Shown in pieces: positions 19,057 through 28,227 of a DNA stretch of 64,000 nucleotides. The position numbers and the translations under genes are program-made. How positions within the stretch are numbered: the first letter of the stretch is position 1; each line of letters starts with the position of its first letter. The stretch is taken from contig QCFY01000006.1 of the NCBI GenBank assembly GCA_003280085.1, positions 17,887 to 81,886 of the forward strand. The letters run 5' to 3'. Origin of the DNA: Prochlorococcus sp. AG-363-O06 (GTDB taxonomy: Bacteria; Cyanobacteriota; Cyanobacteriia; PCC-6307; Cyanobiaceae). The notes beneath the pieces were generated by a model. The model was given only the letters and a program-made list of their open reading frames with translations. It had not been told where the DNA came from and did not search any database.

Positions 19057-19716
19057 TTAAATCAATCCACTGAATTTTGGCTCAATTATTGCAGTTAACA
19101 AAAATAATCCATCAATCCATACTGTGGTTGTCAATGCTGCACTAGCCACCAACCAAGCACTCCCTGATGGCGAAGTAAGAATTGCTCTCTCCCTCATAAG
19201 CCTTGCAATGAACAAAATAATCACTGCAGCTATTGAAAGGAGGATCAATGAAGTTGGATTTAAAAGTTTCTGAGCAGTTTGACTCAGCAATTCAGGAGCT
19301 TGCTGGAAAGAAGCACGAACAACTAATGGCCATTGATCCATTACCCCAGTAATCAGCATCATCAAATCGGTAAAAGCTGTCCCCAATAAACAAGACAAAT
19401 AAAAGCTTGCTCCTAACTTCCATCTAGTATTTAGTCCAACAAATGCCATTGGCAGAGCAACAGCTTCCACAGGCAAATGAAATAAAGGATGTACACGTAA
19501 CCAACCCCAAAACAAGCATCCTCCTAGCCAACTTCCACTCACTCCAATTAAGAGTGAGCCAGGCTGATGCCAATTCTTGCCTCCAATTTGAGCTAAACCA
19601 AAACCAGTGCCAAGCAAAACAAAAGTAAATAAACAAGCAGAAAAGGGGTGCAAATGAACCCAAGGCGCCTGAAGAAAGACTGGCAAAACCACCATTGCAC
19701 TTGCCCAGAACTGCAA
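19057..19716 (-). CDS. DUF3120 family membrane protein
   Basis: The 219-residue protein is strongly hydrophobic with about six membrane helices and few charges. Its start region (FWASAMVVLPVFLQAPWVH) and LPVEAVALPMAFVGLN near residue 85 match cyanobacterial DUF3120 proteins. The function is unknown. The start is uncertain: TTG at 19716 is used here, but the frame stays open another 25 codons upstream without an ATG or GTG. It lies divergent to uppP, with a 247-base spacer that holds a perfect inverted repeat. Confidence 0.78.
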   Translation of the reverse strand: MQFWASAMVVLPVFLQAPWVHLHPFSACLFTFVLLGTGFGLAQIGGKNWHQPGSLLIGVSGSWLGGCLFWGWLRVHPLFHLPVEAVALPMAFVGLNTRWKLGASFYLSCLLGTAFTDLMMLITGVMDQWPLVVRASFQQAPELLSQTAQKLLNPTSLILLSIAAVIILFIARLMRERAILTSPSGSAWLVASAALTTTVWIDGLFLLTAIIEPKFSGLI

Positions 19717-19894
19717 AGTCCTAGGTTGAGATAGGTAAGCCTTCTGATCAGAAGACCTTGAAACGGGAAGAGATTTAATCAGAGGTGGTGCTTAGAAAAG
19801 TGGCCAAATTGCTCAGAAGTTTGTCAGATTGATCTTGCGGAAAGCGTAATCCCTCAGATATGAAAGAAAGGATAAGAACAATAGATGACTACAA

Positions 19895-19917
19895 AGCTGA
19901 GATAAAAGTTCTCAGCT
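19895..19917. repeat. 8-bp perfect inverted repeat upstream of uppP
   Basis: AGCTGAGA at 19895-19902 and TCTCAGCT at 19910-19917 are perfect complements around a 7-base loop, 46 bases before the uppP ATG. No T-run follows on either strand, so a simple terminator is unlikely. It could be a leader hairpin or an operator; neither is shown. Confidence 0.4.
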
Positions 19918-19963
19918 AATTCATTGTCCTGCATAAGACCCTTGTGATTTAAAAATCAATTCA

Positions 19964-20809
19964 ATGACTGACGTTTCGACTGATCCAGCGCTACTTGAAG
20001 TTTGCTTCAGATATCTCATTTTGGGAATTATTCAGGGGGTTACAGAATTCTTACCTATCAGTAGCACTGCTCACTTAAAAATCCTGCCAATGTTTTTTGG
20101 GTGGGGCGACCCTGGAATCTCAGTATCAGCAGCAATTCAACTGGGCAGCATATTTGCAGTCATTGGTTACTTTAGAAAAGACCTGAAGAAAGTATTTTTC
20201 GGAATTACAAATGCAATGAGAAAAGCCCAATGGCGTGAAAAGAATGCTCGCCTTGGCATTTCTATTGCTTTAGGAACAATTCCAATATTTATAACAGGCT
20301 TAGCAATCAAAGTTTTTTGGCCAAACTTTGAAAATTCATCCCTAAGAAGCAGTACAAGTATTGCTTTGACTTCTGTATTAATGGCACTCGTACTTGCCTA
20401 TGCAGAAAAAAAGGCCAAACAAATAAAGCACCTTGCAAACGTCTCTGGGAAAGATGGATTCATGATTGGATTAGCACAAGTTCTAGCGCTCATTCCAGGG
20501 GTTTCTCGTTCGGGAATCACATTAACTGCTGCTCTCATCAATGGATGGGAAAGGAATGACGCTGCACGATTCTCATTCCTACTTGGTATTCCTGCAATCA
20601 CAATCGCAGGAATAGTTGAAATAAAAGGAGCATTAAATAGTAATTTCAATGCAGAATTACTACCTTTATTTATTGGTGTCTTAAGTGCCTTTATAGTTTC
20701 ATGGTTGAGTATTGATTGGCTACTCAAATATCTACAACGACATAGCACATGGATCTTTGTTGGATATAGATTGCTTTTTGGCTTTTGCTTGCTGGCATTA
20801 TGGTCATGA
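19964..20809 (+). CDS. uppP: Undecaprenyl-diphosphatase UppP (BacA)
   Basis: UppP recycles the C55 carrier lipid by dephosphorylating undecaprenyl diphosphate at the membrane, feeding peptidoglycan and envelope polymer synthesis. The 281-residue protein has both family motifs: GVTEFLPISSTAHL near residue 26 and PGVSRSGITLTAAL near 172, plus about eight membrane segments. Length is standard. ATG at 19964. The FeS-PDZ gene follows on the same strand after about 35 bases. Confidence 0.95.
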   Translation: MTDVSTDPALLEVCFRYLILGIIQGVTEFLPISSTAHLKILPMFFGWGDPGISVSAAIQLGSIFAVIGYFRKDLKKVFFGITNAMRKAQWREKNARLGISIALGTIPIFITGLAIKVFWPNFENSSLRSSTSIALTSVLMALVLAYAEKKAKQIKHLANVSGKDGFMIGLAQVLALIPGVSRSGITLTAALINGWERNDAARFSFLLGIPAITIAGIVEIKGALNSNFNAELLPLFIGVLSAFIVSWLSIDWLLKYLQRHSTWIFVGYRLLFGFCLLALWS

Positions 20810-20844
20810 CTACAGTTAAATCGATAGGAAAGGCTGGTTGAGCA

Positions 20845-22224
20845 GTGTGGATTGAACAAGCAGAGAGTGTCGCAATGTCCTCTATTGTCTATGCCTCCTC
20901 CAAACCAAAACCTGCTGTTGTCGCTTATGTCAAACCAGGTTCAATAGGAGAAGAATTAGGTTTTGAACCAGGAGATAGCTTGGTCAGTATTAATGGAATA
21001 CAGCCTCGCGATTTAATTGACTACAAGTTTCTGATAGTCGAAGAAGAACTACATCTTGAAGTACTTGATATTAATGGAATCCATCATCATATTGACTTGG
21101 AAAAAGACTCAGATGATGAGCTAGGGCTAGGCTTTACAGAAGCGTTATTTGATGGCTTGCGTCAATGCAACAATAAATGCTCGTTTTGTTTTATTGACCA
21201 ACAACCATCTGGCCAGAGAAAAAGTCTCTATCTCAAAGATGATGATTTTCGTCTCAGCTTCCTATATGGCTCATATTTAACTCTTACAAACTTGACAGAA
21301 GCAGACTGGCTCAGAATTGAAACCCAACGACTTTCGCCTTTATTCGTTTCTGTCCATGCAACAAATCCACATCTCAGATCAAAATTACTAAAAAACCCTA
21401 GAGGTTCATTGCTTTTAGAGCAACTAAGTTGGTTTTCCAAACGAGGCTTACAAATCCACGCGCAAATAGTTGTTTGCCCTGGAATTAATGATCAAGAAGC
21501 TTTAGAAGAATCCCTAACGGAATTAGCTAAGTTTGGAGAAGGAGAATGGCCTGCAGTTCTTTCAACAGCAGTTGTACCCGTTGGGCTCACTAAATTCAGA
21601 CCAAGCTCAGATGCAATGAAGCCAGTGGATGAGGTTTGTGCAAGAACGGTGATTAAACAAGTCGAAAAACTTCAACTTCAATTCAAAGAAAAAATCGGTT
21701 CAAGCTTTGCATGGCTTTCAGATGAATGGTACTTAATTGGCGGCAAGGCCTTACCACCAAGAAAACATTACGAAGATCTGCCTCAGCAGGAAAATGGTGT
21801 TGGAAGTATTAGAGCTTTTCTAGAGGAAATCTCAGAAGCATCAAAGAAACTTCCCACAAAACTTGGGCAAAAAAGATCTTGTAGTTGGGTTGTTGGCCGA
21901 CTCGTTGTACAAGCATTAACCCCAATATCTGAAAAAATCAATCTTGTTGAAGGCTTAACTCTTTTTTTGTATGGATTGCCAAGTCAATACTGGGGACAAG
22001 ATAAGGTCGTCACGGGTCTACTCACAGGCGAGGATTTGCTAAAAGGCCTGTCTGGGAAAGAACTTGGCGAAGAATTACTTCTCCCATCAGTAATGTTAAA
22101 AGAGGGTGAAGCTATCTTTCTTGATGGCATGACTGTTGAAGAACTTGGTAATACCCTTGAAGTAGAAATAAGAATTGTGCATGGAGCTGATGACATCATG
22201 GCCGCAGTCATTGGTGAAGTCTAA
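20845..22224 (+). CDS. Cyanobacterial FeS-cluster PDZ-domain protein (TIGR03279/DUF512)
   Basis: The 459-residue protein has an N-terminal PDZ-like domain (VKPGSIGEELGFEPGDSLVSINGIQPRDLID), then a radical-SAM-like cysteine triad CNNKCSFCFIDQ near residue 110, and the DUF512 C-terminal domain. This order defines TIGR03279, an uncharacterised group found in all cyanobacteria. The reaction is unknown. GTG at 20845 gives the full frame; ATG at 20875 (MSSIVYASS) is a shorter alternative. It sits between uppP and a TolC-type gene, all on the plus strand. Confidence 0.9.
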   Translation: MWIEQAESVAMSSIVYASSKPKPAVVAYVKPGSIGEELGFEPGDSLVSINGIQPRDLIDYKFLIVEEELHLEVLDINGIHHHIDLEKDSDDELGLGFTEALFDGLRQCNNKCSFCFIDQQPSGQRKSLYLKDDDFRLSFLYGSYLTLTNLTEADWLRIETQRLSPLFVSVHATNPHLRSKLLKNPRGSLLLEQLSWFSKRGLQIHAQIVVCPGINDQEALEESLTELAKFGEGEWPAVLSTAVVPVGLTKFRPSSDAMKPVDEVCARTVIKQVEKLQLQFKEKIGSSFAWLSDEWYLIGGKALPPRKHYEDLPQQENGVGSIRAFLEEISEASKKLPTKLGQKRSCSWVVGRLVVQALTPISEKINLVEGLTLFLYGLPSQYWGQDKVVTGLLTGEDLLKGLSGKELGEELLLPSVMLKEGEAIFLDGMTVEELGNTLEVEIRIVHGADDIMAAVIGEV

Positions 22225-22261
22225 GAAATTCTCTAAGCTCCGCTTAAGTTATTAAATTGTT

Positions 22262-23983
22262 GTGAGGAGGATTACTGCGAGGATCATTTTCCTGACTGGA
22301 CTCCTATTTCAAGGGGTTTATACGGTCAGAGCAGATCAAGCTGTGCAAAACAATTTGCCAGCTAAAAAATTGGAGTACGCCTCCAAATCCAATCAAGCTG
22401 GCAAAAAGGCACTTACGGCTCAACCTCCTGTAACTAGTGCACTTGAAATCAAAGGATCACGTCCAAGGCAAAATGGATCTGAATTATTTATTGACAGAAC
22501 AAGTTTCAGCCAAAAGCTTGTCAGACTAAAAGCACCTGATGACCTGTCACTTCCTAATCAAACCTCTCAAGTCAAAATTCGTGAGCAAATACCCTTAACT
22601 GTTGAAGAAGTTACAGAGTTAGTAGAGAGAAACAATACAGCAATCAAGGCAATGGGCTTACAAGTAGATCAAAGTAAGGAGTTACTTCTTGCAGCAATCG
22701 CCAGATGGTACCCAACTATTAATTTGTCAGCCAATGGTCTGCCTGAATATTTTTCTATTGAGACATTTAGAAATTCAAAATTCGGGGGAGATACTCATGG
22801 GAGACAATGGAAAAGAGCATTATCTTTGCAAGTGAGATGGAATCTCATTGATCCAGCGAGAGTCCCAGAAATTGCTGCGGCAAGAGATACTTATGAAAAA
22901 GCAAAGAATACATACTTTATTTCTCTAAGGAATGTGAGGTTAAATGCACTAACTCAATATTTTCTATTACAACAAGCAGATGAAGGCGTACGTATAGGAA
23001 AAGAATCTATTCGTGCATCATTAATTAGCCTTCGTGATGCAAAAGCTCGTTTTGAATCAGGTGTTGCAACTAGGCTAGAAGTTTTAGAAGCAGAGACTCA
23101 GCTTGCTAGGGATAAAAAACTGTTAACACGAAAGCTTGGTGATCAAAAAATTACCAGAAGAGCGCTGGCATCGCTTCTAAATCTGCCACCAGAGATAACA
23201 CCCACTGCTGCAACCCCAACACAAATCCTTGGCCTGTGGGAAGCATCACTTGAAGAAAGTATCATTGCAGCCTATGGATTTAGAGAAGAACTTGACCGAC
23301 TAATACTGGATATATCAATCAGCAATAGTAATGCGAATTCAGCACTAGCATCTATTCAACCTATACTGAGTTTAGTAAATACTTATAGTACAAGTTCGTA
23401 TGATGGTCAAACAGGTATAGCTACATCATCAAGTGTTGATATGGATGACAATGGTTCAAGTCTAAGTAACACAATTGGGCTAAATGCAACTTGGAGAATT
23501 TTCGATGGTGGAAAAGCTAGATCACTTTATAGATATCACAAAAAGAAAGCTGAAGAAGCCAAAGCAGATTTCGCATCTACCAGAGAAGAAATGCGGAAAG
23601 AAGTCGAAGAGAGTTACTATAACTTGCAAACTGCTAATGAAGATATAAATACATCAACAAGAGAAGTTATAGCATCTAGAGAAGCCTTAAGACTTGCTAG
23701 GCTTAGGTTCCAAGCAGGTATCACAACACAAAGAGAAGTTGTTAACAATCAACGAGACTTAACTCAAGCCGAAGTTAGATTTACTAATGCAATTACCGTA
23801 TACAATACCAGCTTGGCACAGCTTAAACGCAGGACAGGAATTGATAGAATCCAAGCATGTGAGCCTAATGAAATTTCATCATCAAAGAAAGATAATGAAA
23901 AGTTGACTGATCTACCTATCGAGCCATACCCAGTAATACCAGCTTGTAAAGCATCTACTATAGAAAATAGGGATGAAAAGTAA
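22262..23983 (+). CDS. TolC family outer-membrane channel protein
   Basis: The 573-residue protein starts at GTG 22262 with a basic, hydrophobic signal (RRITARIIFLTGLLFQGVYTVRA) and a likely cleavage near residue 24. About 90 polar residues lead into two outer-membrane-efflux repeats (residues about 110-300 and 330-530) rich in long helices, such as ARFESGVATRLEVLEAETQLA and its second-half counterpart RFQAGITTQREVVNNQRDL. That internal duplication is the TolC hallmark. It would form the outer-membrane conduit for efflux or type I secretion. No pump gene adjoins it. Its last 11 bases overlap the following gene. Confidence 0.9.
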   Translation: MRRITARIIFLTGLLFQGVYTVRADQAVQNNLPAKKLEYASKSNQAGKKALTAQPPVTSALEIKGSRPRQNGSELFIDRTSFSQKLVRLKAPDDLSLPNQTSQVKIREQIPLTVEEVTELVERNNTAIKAMGLQVDQSKELLLAAIARWYPTINLSANGLPEYFSIETFRNSKFGGDTHGRQWKRALSLQVRWNLIDPARVPEIAAARDTYEKAKNTYFISLRNVRLNALTQYFLLQQADEGVRIGKESIRASLISLRDAKARFESGVATRLEVLEAETQLARDKKLLTRKLGDQKITRRALASLLNLPPEITPTAATPTQILGLWEASLEESIIAAYGFREELDRLILDISISNSNANSALASIQPILSLVNTYSTSSYDGQTGIATSSSVDMDDNGSSLSNTIGLNATWRIFDGGKARSLYRYHKKKAEEAKADFASTREEMRKEVEESYYNLQTANEDINTSTREVIASREALRLARLRFQAGITTQREVVNNQRDLTQAEVRFTNAITVYNTSLAQLKRRTGIDRIQACEPNEISSSKKDNEKLTDLPIEPYPVIPACKASTIENRDEK

Positions 23984-24788
23984 TTATCCAAAAAATCTAG
24001 ATATGAATCAAATTAAAGAGGTTGAAAGCCTCTTAGATCATGTATCCAAGAGGCAAATGCAGGACTTTGGTAATATAGCTTCAGATATAAAGCCAGATGG
24101 AACACTGATCACTGAATGCGATCGTTGGAGTGATAGGACAATTGTAAATACCCTTGGGAAAATAAATAAAGGAGAAGGTGTATTAAGTGAAGAGGGTTGT
24201 CAAACTGTTCCTAATTCTGAAGCATATTGGGTAGTAGACCCCTTAGACGGAACAACTAACTTTGCCGCAGGAATTCCATATTGGGCCATTTCTATGGCTC
24301 GTGTTGTTAATGGCCAACCAGAGACAGCCTTCTTAGACGTTCCTGCATTAAATAAAAGAATACTTGCAATCAAAGGTAAAGGAGTCTGGCTCAATGGCAA
24401 GGAAATCTCTATTGAACAAAGAAACTTGACTAAGAGTGAATGTGTTTCTTTATGTAGTCGTTCAATTCGAGTATTGCAAAAAAAACCAAATAAGCCTTTT
24501 CCAGGAAAAATTAGATTACTTGGTGTGGCTAGTTTAAATATGACAAGCGTGGCAATTGGCCAAACAATTGCAGCATTAGAAGCGACTCCAAAAATTTGGG
24601 ATTTGGCCGCAGCTTGGTTGATTTTATCTGAACTTAAATGCCCAATAAAATGGCTAAATATAGATCCATCCAATCTTATTCCTGGCCAAGACCTAAGTAC
24701 TGTTGGATTCCCGGTTCTGACTGCAAATTCTAATACTGAATTAAAACGTTTTTTGCCCTGGGCCGAAGCCCTCTTTAATGATCAATAA
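23973..24788 (+). CDS. Inositol monophosphatase family protein
   Basis: The 271-residue protein has the metal-binding signature WVVDPLDGTTNFAAGIPYWAIS near residue 86, with the DPLDGTTN motif, and the second motif WDLAAAWLIL near 209. The upstream EEG (LSEEGCQT) supplies the third metal ligand. Family members hydrolyse inositol phosphates, histidinol phosphate or 3'-phosphoadenosine phosphates; which applies is not clear. ATG at 23973 overlaps the TolC stop by 11 bases, and a second in-frame ATG at 24003 is also possible. Confidence 0.87.
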   Translation: MKSNYPKNLDMNQIKEVESLLDHVSKRQMQDFGNIASDIKPDGTLITECDRWSDRTIVNTLGKINKGEGVLSEEGCQTVPNSEAYWVVDPLDGTTNFAAGIPYWAISMARVVNGQPETAFLDVPALNKRILAIKGKGVWLNGKEISIEQRNLTKSECVSLCSRSIRVLQKKPNKPFPGKIRLLGVASLNMTSVAIGQTIAALEATPKIWDLAAAWLILSELKCPIKWLNIDPSNLIPGQDLSTVGFPVLTANSNTELKRFLPWAEALFNDQ

Positions 24789-24913
24789 GTGATAGTAATA
24801 TTACTAAAACATTAAAGAGAAGATTTATTAGAGTTATTTTCGTCATTTATAAACTATTTAGTAGCTCTTCCTCGAGTCACAGCTAGCGTTATAACAAATA
24901 AAGTGCAAAAAAC

Positions 24914-25855
24914 GTGAGATTGCGATTGAGGCATAGAACAAAATGGTTGATAGTCAGTCTTTGGCGGGCGTATGAAAGATGGACACGTTGTGATTGCGTT
25001 GATCTAAGCGCAGCTTTTGCTTATTACACTCTCCAATCTTTCTTTCCGATCTTACTGATATCTCTTTCTGTGGCATCTTGGTTTCTTGGACAGCAAACAG
25101 GCCTAGATCAACAAATATTGAACCTGACGGCGCAAGCCTTGCCTCCTTCCGTCGTTGGATTGGTCGATTCGACGCTACTCAAACTTGTCAATCAAGGTTT
25201 TGGGGCTGGAATCCTAGGTGCAATTTTTCTGATGATCACCGCTGGAAATGCATATCTAACTTTGCAAAGAGGAGCAGATCGACTTTGGGCAGATGCACTA
25301 CCACCGCCAAAAGTCCCTGCACCATTGCGAATTCAAGCATTCAGATTTCTGCGTACCCGCTTAGAAGCATTTCTAGTCGTTTTGCTAGTTGGACTATTAG
25401 TAGTCGTTGACCAAATAAGTGCAAACGTTCGAATGATCCCTGGAGCTGTTTATGAAGATCTCACCCAAACAAGTCCATGGATTGCTAATGCCTTATCAAA
25501 AATTCCAGTATTAGAAGTAGGCCAATTCATAGTGCCACTTTTTGGCCTATCAATAATGGCTTTATTACTCCAAGCCTTACTACCAAGCAGGCGCGTACCT
25601 ATAAGGCCTCTAATACCAGGCGCATTTATGATTGGCACACTTTTAACAATATTAAATTTGGCCGTGAGCCGAAGCATCCTTTCTCTTGGCTCAAGATTTC
25701 AGGCTTATGGAATTATTGGAGGTGTTCTGGTATTAACACTCTGGGTCTGGATGATGGGAGTAATTATTTATTTCGGACAATGCTGGAGTGTTGTTCTGGC
25801 AAGCATGCAGATGCCTAGAAATAAAAGCAGAAACAAGCTCTTTCAAACTAATTGA
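24914..25855 (+). CDS. YihY/BrkB family membrane protein
   Basis: The 313-residue protein starts at GTG 24914 with RLRLRHRTKWLIVSLWRAYERW, then DLSAAFAYYTLQSFFPILLISLSVASW, the YihY/BrkB signature, and about six membrane segments. YihY was once called ribonuclease BN in error; the true role is unknown, though some members are tied to membrane integrity. It is followed one base later by a small zinc-ribbon membrane protein. Confidence 0.88.
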   Translation: MRLRLRHRTKWLIVSLWRAYERWTRCDCVDLSAAFAYYTLQSFFPILLISLSVASWFLGQQTGLDQQILNLTAQALPPSVVGLVDSTLLKLVNQGFGAGILGAIFLMITAGNAYLTLQRGADRLWADALPPPKVPAPLRIQAFRFLRTRLEAFLVVLLVGLLVVVDQISANVRMIPGAVYEDLTQTSPWIANALSKIPVLEVGQFIVPLFGLSIMALLLQALLPSRRVPIRPLIPGAFMIGTLLTILNLAVSRSILSLGSRFQAYGIIGGVLVLTLWVWMMGVIIYFGQCWSVVLASMQMPRNKSRNKLFQTN

Positions 25856-25856
25856 T

Positions 25857-26210
25857 ATGAAAAAAATCTCACCATTACTGTTGCTCCTTATATTTTTAAT
25901 ACTTCTGTTACCAACAGCGATAGGGAGAGTGCTTCTAGATATAGCAGGAGGATTAATGCTTTTATTTCTTGGGGTGCCCTTACTATTGGGAGGAATCGGC
26001 TGGCTGGGATGGCGCTCAATTAAATCCAAAATGTATACATGCGAATCATGTGGTTTAACTTCATTTAGTAATAACTTAAATTGTCCTTTATGTGGAGCCA
26101 GTAGGTCGCTAGATAAATCCTCCAAGGGGAAAAGTACAAATTATGATAACAATCCTGCAAGCTCTGCAACAATTGATATAAAAGCAGAAGATGCAGGGGA
26201 AGAAAATTAA
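25857..26210 (+). CDS. Membrane protein with C-terminal zinc ribbon
   Basis: From ATG at 25857 (117 aa) the protein has two hydrophobic segments (residues 4-20 and 27-50), then a double CxxC zinc ribbon, CESCGL and CPLCGA, near residues 62 and 76, and an acidic Ser-rich tail. The ATG begins one base after the YihY stop, so coupling is likely. I do not recognise a named family. The tail converges on xseB, with 4 bases of overlap. Confidence 0.75.
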   Translation: MKKISPLLLLLIFLILLLPTAIGRVLLDIAGGLMLLFLGVPLLLGGIGWLGWRSIKSKMYTCESCGLTSFSNNLNCPLCGASRSLDKSSKGKSTNYDNNPASSATIDIKAEDAGEEN

Positions 26211-26539
26211 TTTTCCTTATCTTCACCAAAAGTCTCAAGATCCATCTGCAGAACTTCTTGATCAATCTTATCCAGTAACTTTAAGCAATGTTCTAAACAA
26301 AATTTTCCTTTCAAATAATAAGTCTGCAGGTCTTCTACTTGAACATTATCTCTCTGCAAGTTATCAAGAATCGAATCAAGAGTCTCTAAAGCTTCTTCAT
26401 AGCTAAGCTTGCTAATCGAAGATCTGAAATCAAGAGATCTTTGATCATTGATCGATGTCGGGAGATCCTTATTTACTGATTGATCTGAATTAGTTTTATT
26501 TTCATCATGATTAGCAAAATTAGGCTTCTTCTTATTCAT
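26207..26539 (-). CDS. xseB: Exodeoxyribonuclease VII small subunit
   Basis: The 110-residue protein has the XseB core LSYEEALETLDSILDNLQRDNVQVEDL (residues about 45-71) and CLKLLDKIDQEV. The first 40 residues are a polar, low-complexity extension (about 80 residues is usual for the family). XseB binds XseA to make exonuclease VII, which degrades single-stranded DNA. ATG at 26539 overlaps the xseA stop by eight bases. Confidence 0.92.
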   Translation of the reverse strand: MNKKKPNFANHDENKTNSDQSVNKDLPTSINDQRSLDFRSSISKLSYEEALETLDSILDNLQRDNVQVEDLQTYYLKGKFCLEHCLKLLDKIDQEVLQMDLETFGEDKEN

Positions 26540-27692
26540 ATGTCTTACTTTTAGAATTTTTCTGTTCTACTATTGATTCTATATTACCATCAAGAAATTT
26601 GATATTTAATTTTTGGCCTAGAGAAAGTCCTTTGATACTTTTAACAATTACACCAGAGGAGTCTTTAACAATTGCGAATCCTCTAGAGAGCAACTTGTCA
26701 GGTGACAATGCAAAAAGCAATTGACGTTTTTGCATTAACGTCGCACGTTGTTGCGCCAAGACTCTTAATGGTGAATAAAATTCAAAAGCCTTTGCTATTT
26801 CAAGGACCTTGCTCCTTTTATTTCTCAAAAGCCAACCCATGTAATCGTTAAGCCGCTCTTTTCTTTGGAAACATTGAGCATAGGATTCAGTTCTACTCGG
26901 CAAAGCAGAAATAATTGCAGCCGTTGGAGTAGCTGCTCGATGATCTGCTACTAAGTCCGCAACAGTAATATCATCTTCATGCCCTAAACCAGTAATCACT
27001 GGTATTGGACAGTTTGAAATCAGACGACATAAACCTTCGTCGTCAAAAACCATCAAGTCTTCACGACTCCCTCCGCCCCTAGCTAAAACAATTACTTCAA
27101 CTCCCAAATGACTATTTCTAGAAATTAAATAAGACAATGCTGACTTAATTTTGAAAGCAACAGGGCCTTGAACTGGTATTGGAAAAATTAATACCTTTGC
27201 AAGAGGCCATCTTTCCTTAGAGGTTCGAAGCATGTCAGCAAGTGCAGAACTTGGAACGCTAGTAAGTAAAGCTAAACAAGTAGGGTATTGAGGAATAGCT
27301 TTACGGCGTTCAGGATCTAATAAGCCATCCTTATTTAATACTTCCTTTACTACTTCAAACTGTCGAAGCACAGTAGCTATAGACGGCCTAATATCAATTA
27401 TTTGAACAACTAAACTTGCCCTTGCTCTCCAAAAATTAATTTTACCGACCAACAAAACCCCATCTGAATCATTTGGCCTAAAACTTATATTTCTAAGAGT
27501 AGAGGCCCAAATCACTCCACTAATACTTGAATCTCCATCAGTAAGGGTTAACCATAAATGACCATTCTTGAGTTGTGGTTTAGAAACAGATGCATAAAGT
27601 AAAAAACGAGGTTCAAAGCCTCGATCAAGCAAAGAACCTATAGCAGCATTAAGCTCGCCTACAGAGTATCTTTGCAAAGATTCAGTGTTCAA
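26532..27692 (-). CDS. xseA: Exodeoxyribonuclease VII large subunit
   Basis: The 386-residue protein starts YSVGELNAAIGSLLDRGF with an N-terminal OB-fold, then the catalytic-domain motif VIVLARGGGSREDLMVFDDE near residue 210 and GHEDDITVADLVADHRAATPTAA near 247, both hallmarks of XseA. The C-terminal helical region ends with LSRGFAIVKDSSG. The start is TTG at 27692, preceded by GGAACC. It is a little shorter than the 450 residues of E. coli, as in many cyanobacteria. It overlaps xseB. Confidence 0.93.
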   Translation of the reverse strand: MNTESLQRYSVGELNAAIGSLLDRGFEPRFLLYASVSKPQLKNGHLWLTLTDGDSSISGVIWASTLRNISFRPNDSDGVLLVGKINFWRARASLVVQIIDIRPSIATVLRQFEVVKEVLNKDGLLDPERRKAIPQYPTCLALLTSVPSSALADMLRTSKERWPLAKVLIFPIPVQGPVAFKIKSALSYLISRNSHLGVEVIVLARGGGSREDLMVFDDEGLCRLISNCPIPVITGLGHEDDITVADLVADHRAATPTAAIISALPSRTESYAQCFQRKERLNDYMGWLLRNKRSKVLEIAKAFEFYSPLRVLAQQRATLMQKRQLLFALSPDKLLSRGFAIVKDSSGVIVKSIKGLSLGQKLNIKFLDGNIESIVEQKNSKSKTYE

Positions 27693-27980
27693 GGTTCCGA
27701 TAGGCTAGGCCCCAATAAATGGACAGGCAAAAACTAAATACAGTCAAAACTTGACCCCAAAAATTATGGAAATTAAATATTGAAATTGTAAATGTAATCA
27801 AAGTGGTGCTAATTAGGCGAGAACCATCACGCCTGTTGTTGACAAAAAGCCTTGGCAAAATTCTTATATGAAACTATTAGCTACTTTGGCTTGAAAATAG
27901 AGGCCTTAGAAAGAATCGATATAACTCATAAAGATCCCCAAAAATAACTAGGAAGCCTGTTGAAACTTTAATTCGAAGTT
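27693..27980. other. 288-base gap between xseA and hli
   Basis: No gene longer than about 12 codons was seen here on either strand. It holds a small hairpin-like pair, AGGCG at 27815-27819 with CGCCT at 27830-27834, and a promoter-like TTGACA (27839-27844) with CTTATA after 18 bases, pointing toward the 3' end of the hli gene. Both are weak signals. Confidence 0.4.
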
Positions 27981-28127
27981 TTATCCAATTCCAATCTGGC
28001 CCAATATCCCTTGACCAGTCAACAATTCAGTACTTAGCCCAATCAGGATGCCTAACATGGCTAAACGACCATTCCAGGTTTCAGCAAAATTAACAAAGCC
28101 AAAACGTGGTTCAATTTTTTCTTGCAT
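27981..28127 (-). CDS. hli: High-light-inducible (Hli/Scp) chlorophyll-binding protein, 48 aa
   Basis: The frame runs from ATG at 28127 to TAA at 27981. The 48-residue product begins MQEKIEPRFGFVNFAE and contains the chlorophyll-binding helix ETWNGRLAMLGILIGLST, the ExxNGRxAMxG motif of one-helix Hli proteins. Hli proteins protect photosystem II and chlorophyll assembly by dissipating absorbed energy in the thylakoid. GGATCC stands just upstream of the ATG. It is too short for most gene-length cut-offs and is easily missed. A second Hli lies at 45.7 kb. Confidence 0.9.
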   Translation of the reverse strand: MQEKIEPRFGFVNFAETWNGRLAMLGILIGLSTELLTGQGILGQIGIG

Positions 28128-28227
28128 AGGATCCTCTAAGTGAAATCATTGTAGAGATTCTGGCAAGACCATTTGAATCACCCAGAAATAATCCCACATC
28201 ATATTTTTGATCCATTGGCTATTTTGC

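Noticed and set aside
24793..24806. TAGTAATATTACTA palindrome after the inositol-phosphatase-like gene
   Set aside because: A/T-only palindromes arise easily by chance at this composition.
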